A stretch of 64,000 nt of DNA from Histoplasma ohiense (lineage: Eukaryota > Ascomycota > Eurotiomycetes > Onygenales > Ajellomycetaceae), in assembly GCA_017607445.1 (NCBI GenBank), contig JAEVHH010000003.1:5580001-5644000 (forward strand), in the 5' to 3' direction. How positions within the stretch are numbered: position 1 is the first letter of the stretch; every line of letters begins with the position of its first letter. Shown one piece after another: positions 55,369-64,000 of the stretch. The notes beneath the pieces were generated by a model. It had not been told where the DNA came from. It ran no database searches and saw nothing but the letters and a program-made list of their open reading frames with translations. The position numbers and the translations under genes are program-made.

Positions 55369-58276
55369 TCATTCATCCTCTATATCATCGTCACTAAGCA
55401 CCAACTTCTCAACAGCTTCCTGAACTGGAATTGCAAGTTGGGGCGCAAAGGGCTTACTCGCAGGTACCTGACCCAGCTTGATCCCCTGTCTCTGTTTCTG
55501 CGGCGAAAAGACATCCTTATCTGCAGGTGCACTCCAGGGGTCCATCGCAGAACCGCCACCGTAGGAGGTATCTTCTATACCAACATCGACAAACTCTTCC
55601 TCACTTGGTCCACCAACCCCAGAGAATTGGGTCATTTTTTCTAACTCCCTACGTTCCAGCGGGTTTCGAGAAATCAGGCTTAAGTACGGTAGGCGCTCCA
55701 GAAGAATTTCCTCACGAGAGATCATTGCTCGAGCCGCATGTGATGGGTACGCAGATGTATCCCCAGCGGATCCATGGCCGTGATCGTGGTTAGAGGATCC
55801 ATCCACCCAGCGGTGATTCTTCCACGATTCCACACCGTCCAGCCGTGGAATAGTTGTTCCAGAGGACATTCCCGTTGTAGGATCTGTGAGCCGACGCATC
55901 CACAAATCCAACAGCCCATCCAGTTCTTCGTTTTGCCTCCAAAGTCTCATCGAGGTCGGGAAGAACATCTTATGAGCGTCGCCTGCTCGCATACCTGCTG
56001 GAGCCTTCCTTTTGACAGGGAAAGGCAGAGAGAACAACAACCCCCGTACAGCTACCTGAAAGCTAATTTCATTTTGGCGGAGCATGTCGATGCTGGAACC
56101 AAAACCCTGATATGAGGAACGCGCCAAACCAACTCCGCCTCGATTTGTCTGCGTGTTGTGAAATCGGCTGCTAGGCCCCAAAATGTCCGTTTCTGATAAG
56201 TATGAAATGCACTTCTCAAAATGGTCGGCAAAAGCTGGGCCAGTACAAGAGAGTAAGTAGTTTTCATGTAGCGCTGCAATAAATGTTTGGAGATCTGTTC
56301 CGGTCTCATTGATTAAATCATCGATTGAGACTAGGGAAGCCTTGGGTCGCGCATGAGATTGAAGATGTCGTGGAGGTTGGGGCAGCTGAGGGTCGAGTCC
56401 TTGCGAAATCGTAGGATCTTCACGTTTATTATACACCACCTTACCCACTGCATGGAATATACCCAGGCTAGCCTCCCTTTGAGTAACCATTTCTAGTGAC
56501 TCTTTTTCCATTGACGTAAGAGGTATGCCACCTTTACTAGACCTTTTCATGCGACCAGCTACAGTTCCACTCCAATTTGTATTCTCTTCGCCTCGCAAAC
56601 ACATAAACTCCAACGCAGAAATCGCGCTCCTTATGTCTCCCATTTGCGCAAATGCCTTTAAAACCTCGGGTCCCGGAACTCTCTTTCTCTTCGATCGACG
56701 AGCTTCCTTTTTCAGAACCAGGTCGATAGCTTTGGCCATGAAGGTTGGCGCTACCCTGTTAAAATCGATTATACTCACGCTAGGATGGCTCGAAATTTCA
56801 GGGCCGAGCAATCTATGTACCGTAAAGCTGTCAGAGGAAATACCTCCCCAGCCCAGCATAGTTTCCGAAACGATCATAATGAGAGGGGGGCTTGATATAT
56901 TAGTGTCTCGAATGAATTGGTTGTCGAACGGTTGCCGAGGAGTCGCTGTCACCAAGTAACTCTGCAAAGCAAGTCTGAACGCCCGCAAGCCTGATGAACT
57001 CTGGTTCAAGGAGCTTGGGAATTCCTCAACAAGAATAACACGTCTCTTTTCTGTAGTACTAGCATTGAGATGATCCACATTTCCATGTGTTGCCGACTGC
57101 GACGGCTCTCGCCCGCCGTCACTCAAAAAAAGGCTTCCAAACTTATCACTTCTTCCAAGGAAATCTTCGAATTGGGCTCCCATAGATACATATCCTTGAG
57201 ACGAAAATTCTGAGCCCAATGGGCTCTTCCACTCAACTATCTCAAATCCAATGGTGTTGGAAAGTAGCGATATCGTAGTTGATTTCCCGCTGCCAGCTGG
57301 GCCCCTGAGAACAAGAACTCTCTGCCCCCGTCAGCATAATTGATAGCAACCGTCGACGAAAGCAACGACCTGCAAAGATAAGGATACGAAGGGGAGAAAT
57401 ATAATAGCACTCAACTCGTTTGCTTTTCCCACTAAACACATCCACCAACCACTTCTGCACATCTGAAACCTTTCTTTTATTAACCACCAGCTCATCGAGA
57501 TTGGTTGGCGCATATTCTTCCGCCCATGGGCGTATCCCCCTCGTGAACACTTGAGTGGGCGAAGGAGAGTTGCGGGCCCGGCTCGGCTCCACTCCATGCG
57601 CAGTTGCACTCCCACCAGGAAGCAGAAATCGCCTCCCAAGCCCGCTTGTAGAATTCGTTGTATCTATGTGCTGTCGACCCTTGATATCATTTGCTTTCCT
57701 CCGATCCAGGTGCAAGCCTGTCTTGTTACCCCCTTGCACCCGGTTCCCGCTCCCACTGCTGAAAATATGACTTGCAAATAACTCCTCATATGAATCATCC
57801 TCAATGAAATCCACTATCTCTTCCTCCTTGTCATCGTCCTCAATTTCTTCCACAAGATCTGTTTCCTCGGTGACACTGCTCGCCACTCCCGCACCAAGGC
57901 TAACATTGTCCTTCTTCCTACTCCACCTCTCCTCCTCCGTGGCCCTAGCAAAAAATGAATGCAAGGATTTTGAGGGCTCCTCCGGGCAACTGTGGGTTTT
58001 CTTCCCCCTCTTCTTCTCAGGAGACGAGCCGGGAGTCGTCCTCGATGGGCACGCAACGGTTCCTTTCGGCACTGGTGTAATCTTCCTCTTCACACCTCGG
58101 TTAATTCTTTCTTTCAATTGAACATTTCTCCTCCGTCCAGACTCAACATAGTCATCGTCTTCCCCTTCCTCATCTTTTTTTACATTCTCATGATTTTGAG
58201 TGCCATTGTTAACCTCGTCTTCCGAAGAGAGGACAACAAGCCTCCGCTGCCGTTTTGCGGTTCGTGGGGCGGACAT
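55369..58276 (-). CDS. rad17: Rad17 checkpoint clamp loader (two exons)
   Basis: RFC-like large subunit that loads the 9-1-1 clamp at damaged DNA (Rad17 in fission yeast, Rad24 in budding yeast). Exons are 58276..57416 and 57321..55369; 2814 nt, 937 residues. The 94-nt intron uses a weak GTTGAG donor, a GCTGACG branch and a GGCAG acceptor, the only join giving KSKR followed directly by RVLVLRG. The N-terminal 230 residues are acidic/Ser-rich. Then come RPWAEEYAPTNLDELVVNKR (family RFC box), Walker A GPAGSGKST and a Walker-B-like RRVILVEEFP, the Rad17 variant. The C-terminal half is helical and ends in an acidic DDDIEDE. The N-terminal nuclear-type signal TAKRQRR fits nuclear action. Confidence 0.93.
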
Positions 58277-59077
58277 GGGAGGGGCGTGAGAGAGAGGTGG
58301 CAGTGGGCTCGTGCCAATTGGGCTCAGAGGTCATGGTTGGTTTTGGCAAAGTAGTTTTAAAACGAGGTATACGCCTTTACTTATCCGTATGAACGCCGGC
58401 GTGTGGTTACGCGTGAAAACGCATAGTGAAGTTTGAACCTGTCAAATGCCCAGGTCCATGGGTGCTTGGGCTAGAGCGGTCTGCGGTAACGTGACCTTTT
58501 TATTGGTCAATGAATTTAGGTCTCAACAGAGCATCTGTTGCGCTTATCATGCAGCAAATGATATGAACATTTATATATGGAAGAGATGGGGTGTCTGTAT
58601 AATCAGCTATCAAGGGGGTATTTAACAAAAAGAATCTCTATCCATGGATACTAATATGAGGTGTTCCTTAAAAGACAATTCAAAAACAACTTGAACCTCT
58701 CATGATAATCAAACATGGTGGCAGGGAAGGGCAGGTAAGGGCAGGTATCTATCTACAAGAAAGGGCAAACCCGGAGGAAAAAAGCAAAGAAATTGTACAC
58801 GAACCGAAATTGAAAAACGAAATCGCATGGCCTTCGGACGCGCGAGTTAACGGGAAATGGAAAAATAGGCCAACCGGCTTTCAAACTCCAACCAGGGACC
58901 AAAAAATAAAAAAACCAGACACATATTTCTATCAAATCAGAAGCTCCCCTGCTCAAACTACGAGCCTGCGTTCAAGTCCGGGGAAAGAAGAAGGAAATGA
59001 AAAAGGGAAAAAAATTAAAGAAACAAAATGGACTTGAAAGACAGAAAATGGAAATCTGACCGCACCCACTTAAGCTC
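58277..59077. other. Intergenic, promoter of rad17 and 3' end of the ELMO gene
   Basis: About 800 bases between two minus-strand genes. It holds the MCB-like element listed separately near rad17. The ELMO-proximal part is A-rich with no conserved frame. Confidence 0.45.
58409..58414. promoter_or_regulatory. MCB-like ACGCGT element upstream of rad17
   Basis: The palindrome ACGCGT, embedded in TTACGCGTGAAAACGC, lies 133 bases upstream of the rad17 start. ACGCGT is the MluI cell-cycle box bound by MBF (Mbp1/Swi6 type) in front of S-phase and DNA-repair genes in yeasts. The match and position are seen directly; regulation here is inferred. Confidence 0.4.
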
Positions 59078-61449
59078 TCAACTCCCCCCAAACATGTCAT
59101 AATAATAATCCTCATCCAGCCCGTCTCGACTTGGAATCTCAGGCGGATCTCCTACGAAAGTCCCATCATCAAACCTGATATTCAACAGCCGAATTTTCAG
59201 CCCATAATTACTAACTAGGTTAATCAACTTATTTGTCTCTGCAGTGATAGGCTGCTGATTGAGCAGCATTAGTAGTCCATCCAACCACTCGGATGCGATG
59301 CTATGGGATTGCGGGTGCAGCGTTAGAAGGACGGCTTCCTTTTGTGTGTTCTTACTGTTGCTGCGTTGATGCTGGTGCTTTTGGGGACTGTCGTTGGAGG
59401 AAGAGCCCGGAGGTCGACTGACGTAGCCGTGGATGCTGATTTTGGTGGAAGAGGATGGGTGGGGGAGGGTTTTTATGGTAGAGCCGGAGGACGCGTCGGA
59501 AGAGGCGGAAACATTGGACACGACGGAGGAGACGATGTTAAGGTCAACTAAAATATGGTTCTTAGTAGGCTTATCAGAAAGCGGACAAGCAAAGTTTGCG
59601 TACTTTTATCCGTGAGTGTCTCTAAATCAGGCGCCTGCTGTCCCATCGACACAAAGTCGGCATAATGCAGGTACCGTCGATTATGCGACAACTGCACATA
59701 GCGATATATAGTCGTCGGAGCACCTGCGCGTTTCGCATCTTGATTCCCATTGTTATTCACCCCATTTTCCACCTTACTATGAGCGTTCTCCGTCGGAAAC
59801 CAGGCCCCCTCTAACAAACATCTGATACGCTGCTCTTTCACAAACTGTAGCGCTTCGTGATGGAGCTCATCGCGGACCTGGAGTAGATGTTGACCCCATG
59901 CATCTTCGTAAGTTAGCTCTAGCAATTCCATCTGCAACTCTCTAAGGCGTTGGTATTCGAACTCCGCCATCTCCTCCTCAACATCATGCACATCTTTTGT
60001 CCGGGCAGCGCCGCCGACGACAGATTCGATAAGGATTCGAACCAGTTCCACAATTTTAGAAAAGTCCTCCAGTTCAGCGCCGGTAGCTTTCCACAGGCGG
60101 AAAAACGCGTGCACCCCCGCGACATGCAATCTAGGCCAGTGGAGAAGAAGCGGTTTGAATAATTTATCATAATTCGACCTTGACTCAAGTACAAGATAAC
60201 TCTTCACATCGTCCAGATCCGACTTCTCAACCTCGAAATGCTCATAGAGGACTGAAGTGATAGCCAGGGACGCTCTTGCAATTGGACATCGCTGAGGCGG
60301 CGGTTTCGCAGATTGCTCCAAAAGCATTTTCTGGAATTCATCCTGATACTTCCTCACATAGTCCGTCAAATCCATCATACCCAAGAACCCCATCTCTTCA
60401 AACTCCCACTGGGGGCTTTCCGATTCAAATCCAAGCCGCCTCCACTTCTCCGGGTTATGTCTTCGAGACCGTTGTGTGTCATCCCCTTTCTCCGACGCTG
60501 CCCTGTCCTTGTCCTTCTCCCTCTCCTTCTCAGTTTTGCTAGCCAGATGAATCCCTTTTAACGCCCTCCGATGCTCCGGCTTCTCTAATTCAACAGGGAC
60601 ATCCTTCCACTTTCGCAAGAGGACTTTTGTCGATGATTGAAACTCAAGGAGCGGGTGAGCCAGGTCTTGCAGTGCCGTGCCTTGCATCAACACATACACC
60701 GCTCGAATGACACCTAGATCCTGTAACCGTTTTATAAACTTGGGCCACTCCGCCTCACTCTCGTTGATGATCGAGTCCCTCATCAATGAATTAATTAACT
60801 GCAGCGCATTGGCACAGAGCGCATGGTCTGCGGATGATAGCCTGCTGACAAGCATTTCCAGAAAATGTGGGTAGACCGCAATTGCAGGTTTCAGCGCTTG
60901 GAACCCAAACACGCCTGGTTCTTGGGAGCGATGTTGGCTCGTATGTGGATGAGAAACGATGGATACTAAGATCGACATCGCGCCACGAAGGATATTCACA
61001 AGCGGATGGGTAACGATAAGCTCAACAATCTACAGAAGCACCACAATAACACACCATTGCTCGTTAGCAAAATTGTCAATATATTTCGATTTAATTAAAA
61101 CGAGTAAAAGGAGGAAAGAAAAAGAAAAAGAAAAAGAAAAAGAAAAAAGTTGTGAAAATCAGGAACCCCTCAAAAAACTGACCCTCGTAACCAGATCTTG
61201 TTCCACACACTCCCACCCCTTATCAACTTCCAGCAACCGCGACAACGACGCCAGGCTGTATGCAAGCGTATTCCCCGTAGCTGTCAACGCCAGGTACTTC
61301 AACTTCGCCAACCCGCCTTCCGATATGAACACGTCAGCGAACGACGGGTCGCCGATGTTCGATTGGAGCTTGAAAACGGCCATTTTGCGCACTGCGTCCT
61401 CGTCGCTGCCCAGCCGCTCGACGAGCTCGGAGACGTTGACACCCTCCAT
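59078..61449 (-). CDS. ELMO/CED-12 family protein (three exons)
   Basis: ELMO proteins act with DOCK-type Rac exchange factors at the membrane. Exons are 61449..61183, 61029..59604 and 59547..59078; 2163 nt, 720 residues. Introns of 153 nt (GTCAGT donor) and 56 nt (GTACGC donor, TTTTAG acceptor). The N-terminus is an armadillo-like helical region (VSELVERLGSDEDAVRKMAV, then TATGNTLAYSLASLSRLLEV) continuing through VTHPLVNILRGAMSILVS. The ELMO core is WEFEEMGFLGMMDLTDYVRK with CPIARASLAITSVLYEHFEV. The end is a PH-like domain (RYVQLSHNRRYLHYADFV ... ASEWLDGLLMLLNQ) interrupted by a Ser/His-rich loop, with an acidic tail EDYYYDMFGGS. Partners (a DOCK protein) are not in the window. Confidence 0.88.
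61108..61146. repeat. GAAAAA microsatellite inside the first ELMO intron
   Basis: Tandem GAAAAA units, about five to six copies on the plus strand, lying in intron 61182..61030 of the ELMO gene, where on the sense strand it forms a polypyrimidine stretch. Confidence 0.85.
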
Positions 61450-62651
61450 GGCTGTTTTGTAGCAATGTGGACGTGTGTTCGGGGAGGTGTAGTTGCTAGT
61501 AGACAGGTTCGGATGCGACGGCAGTTGTTGACATGTATTCTAGCCCGCAAGCAAGGGGAATTTGAAAAAGCGAGGGAACAGGATCGCTTCCAACCCAATC
61601 AATTGGCTTCTCCTCCCCCGTAGTGCGGTCAGAAATGCTTGTGTAGGCCTTGTTCCTTTCTTCTTCTTTTTTTTCTAAATATTTCTCCAAGTTCACGTCA
61701 AACCCACAGTCGGCAGGTAGGGAAATATCTTGCCAACGTAGCTAGTGCCGATGCATAATATGCCCCTAGAAAGGGGCTCCGGCATGAATGATATGAAAAT
61801 TCGTAAAAATGAGCGACAGAGAAACAAACTGGCGGCATAACAGGATGAATATCGGGAAACCCCCAACCCCGGTAACCCGCAATCGCAAAAAGAAAAAGCC
61901 AATGGTGAGATTGGGCCAAGCGGGCTTGAGTCGGTTGTTATCAAAGAGGTTTGAATCTCTGGTCCGAAGAACAGATTCAGTCACGTGCTTATAGACATAA
62001 CCCTAAGGTTTTAAAAATTACAGAATAAAATTAAAAAAAAAAGTCCCTCGATTGTTTCCTCCAGCTTTTCAAAGGCAAGATCAAATCCAAATCCTGGGCT
62101 CAACTGTAATAAAAATCTAGGAGAGGGATATGTGAGCAATGGCCGGCAACCCCTGTTATTTTTGTAAAAAAAAGGAGAAGGTTACATAGTTTTGTGGAGT
62201 TGATATAAATTGCATACACACACACACACACACACACACAGAGAGAGAGAGAAAAGAAAGAAAAGAAAAGAAAAGAAAAAAAAAGTATTAAAATTAAAAA
62301 AAGGAAAAAGAGGTAAGAGAAATTGGAAAACAATGGCTGGACACTGTATTTGTTATGTATTTATATGTAGTTAGTCTGAAATCACTATCTACAAGCCCTC
62401 AGTAAGGCCTATTTGTTCCAGGGACCTTTTGTTTTCTCTTTTCGTTTTGGAGGGGGAAAAAGCAACAAAAAATAAAGGCAAAGGGAAAATAGTAAATGAA
62501 ATACAGCAAGTATCCCTGGAGCAAGAATGAAGAAAACCACCCTCTGCGCTCTAGATCTAGAAAATATGCATCACCTACTCCTCCCCCCCCCCTCTCCCTC
62601 GTCATTTTTTTTTTCTATTATTTTCATTTTTTCACTTTTGTTCTCTCTTCT
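61450..62651. other. Intergenic between the Reg1-like gene and ELMO
   Basis: About 1.2 kb, both flanking genes on the minus strand. Contains the CA/GA microsatellite at 62214-62252 and several A-rich runs. No gene was recognised. Confidence 0.45.
62214..62252. repeat. Compound CA/GA microsatellite
   Basis: About thirteen CA units followed by six GA units and a GAAAA-rich tail. Confidence 0.92.
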
Positions 62652-63951
62652 TTAACTCCGCCATCCAACATTCCAAATAACATGAGCAATATCCCTCGCC
62701 GTATTCACCGTGTCAACAACCTTGCCGATGAAGCCGAAGTTCACAGCCCTGCCATCCGCCTCATCATCATCGTCGTCGTCATCATATCCACTCTTATCTC
62801 CCGTAGTATACAAGTCGTCGTAGTCGAAGGATAGGAATTGATCTCGCGAGGAGAGATATGAGGGGCTCCGATTATCATTATTTTTTTTATCATTAGGATA
62901 AGTACTATGGTTATTAGTTGGGGTAGTATTGGAGTTGGTGTAGGAATTGTAAGTATAATTGTAATTATAATTGTGATATTGACCATGGGCATCATCGTTG
63001 TTATTCCACTGTCGCTTGTGGGGATCCGTGAACCATGGCCCGCTGTACGTTGACAATGTCTCCTCGTCAAGCACTTTCCGGCTGGATACTCGCCACTTCA
63101 TATCCATGTCTGAGGTGGTGGAGTTGGCGTCATCGCCGTCACCTTCATCGTCCAAGAGGAAATTGTCACGAGCTTTGGGCTGTTCTGGCTGTTGCTGATG
63201 CTGCTTCTTGGAAGGACGAAGCGTTTCCGTCGAAGATGAACGTGATAGACGGGGAACAGGTAGTGGCCACCACGAATACAGCGATGATTTCGCCGCTGCA
63301 GAGTCGACGATGTCAACCTCGTCAGGTTCCGGGGTATCCCTGCGATATTTCAAAGTGGTTGGCGGTAACGGCGCGATGGTTTTGCTATCGCTGCTAAAAC
63401 TGCTTCGTGGGGTGCTCTGGCTGCTTAACGGTGGCCGCGGGGTTACCTGTCGCATTTCAAGAACGCTGTCTTCAGACATATCATCATCGTCGTCTACGGC
63501 GCAGGTCGTGTCGTCCATATCATCGTAGTAATCGTCTTTCCCTTCAACTGCGATACACTGTGAGACTTCATCGTTGAAGCTAATATGACGCCGCTCGCTG
63601 GGCGATTCAGTGCCGGGAGAAACAGTCGTTGCACGACTACTACTTGAATTTTCAAAGTAGGCGTTAGGAACATAATAGTCGGACGCTGACCTCCCTAGTC
63701 CGGGCCTGTTTCTCATGTTGTCCGCTTCGCGGGCTTGTAAGATTGCACCAGCATGGCTGAGGAGCGTGCGTGTAGATATGATGCGTTGGAGGATGGTTTG
63801 AGAGGCTGTTCTCTTTTTGAGGATCGGTTTTTTGTTGAGAAAGGGGCTAGGTGGGGAAAGACGGGTGGGAGGCGGGGATGAGGTGGAGTGGGGGAGTTTG
63901 GATGCCGTCTGTAAAGGACCATAGAGCCAAGTAACATCGCAATCTTTTAGC
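62652..63951 (-). CDS. Reg1-like protein phosphatase 1 regulatory subunit, C-terminal exon (runs off right edge)
   Basis: A regulator that directs PP1 (Glc7) to targets such as the Snf1 kinase pathway in glucose repression in yeast. This exon encodes the last 433 residues; it begins after a CTACAACAG acceptor (63953-63952), so the intron and upstream exons lie beyond the window. It starts KDCDVTWLYGPLQTASKL, then KKPILKKRTASQTILQ and RRHISFNDEVSQCIAVEG. The latter contains HISF, an RVxF-type PP1-docking motif, in the setting typical of fungal Reg1/Hex2 proteins. Downstream are acidic Asp runs, a Ser/Pro region with WWPLPVPRLSRSSSTETL, and an Asn/Tyr low-complexity stretch. The end is a conserved-looking helix FIGKVVDTVNTARDIAHVIW. 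Identity is likely from the motif pair; exact orthology is unproven. Confidence 0.8.
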
Positions 63952-64000
63952 CTGTTGTAGAGAATTAGATTTTTAAAGAATCCCTAGATGCAATGTGCCA

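Noticed and set aside
57362..57415. Extending rad17 exon 1 through VECYYISPLR to a GTCGTT donor
   Set aside because: It adds a non-conserved insertion just before the ATP-binding loop and does not restore the conserved frame as cleanly as the 57415..57322 intron.

Overview
The window is nuclear DNA of a filamentous ascomycete, most likely a eurotiomycete and perhaps Onygenales-like. The genes are interrupted by short spliceosomal introns (about 48-153 nt) with GTAAGT-like donors and CTAAC/CTGAC-like branch points. The families are typical of Pezizomycotina: DUF7918, a fungal F-box/zinc protein, Abp1 with two SH3 domains, Dnm1, a Reg1-type PP1 regulator and a fungal ELMO protein. Intergenic DNA is long (0.5-4 kb), and at least one patch carries decayed transposase DNA. 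No bacterial, viral, CRISPR, rRNA or convincing tRNA feature was seen. Species cannot be fixed from sequence alone.

Layout. 1-1.5 kb: 5' end of alanyl-tRNA synthetase (minus), divergent from a conserved gene of unknown function (plus). 1.6-2.9 kb: two broken coding remnants. 3.6-4.5 kb: GPALPP/DUF3752 gene. 6.3-10.6 kb: a disordered Arg/Ser-rich protein and several doubtful small genes. 11.2-14.1 kb: four-exon DUF7918 gene. 14.1-25.3 kb: gene-poor, accessory-looking stretch with an acidic orphan (18.1 kb), a CPGPPC-motif protein and a divergent 48-codon ORF (20 kb), pogo-like transposase relics with RIP-type stops (21.5-22.9 kb), and a secreted six-cysteine protein (23.5 kb). 25.3-64 kb: a denser, mostly housekeeping block. 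It holds a conserved unknown, AMP deaminase, a giant F-box protein, Abp1, a PEBP-family protein, Dnm1, an AT-rich island, a GMC oxidoreductase, a Yea4-type UDP-GlcNAc transporter, Rad17, an ELMO/CED-12 protein, and a Reg1-like subunit cut by the right edge.

These genes do not form one pathway. Recurring themes are actin and membrane dynamics (Abp1, ELMO, Dnm1), the DNA-damage checkpoint (Rad17, with an MCB-like site upstream), purine metabolism (AMP deaminase) and glucose/PP1 signalling (Reg1-like). Exon junctions were set by eye from donor, branch and acceptor signals. For the complete spliced genes the summed exon lengths were checked to be divisible by three. The least explained material is the 1.6-2.9 kb relics, the 18-24 kb accessory stretch and several intron-split or tiny ORFs that simple ORF calling would miss.
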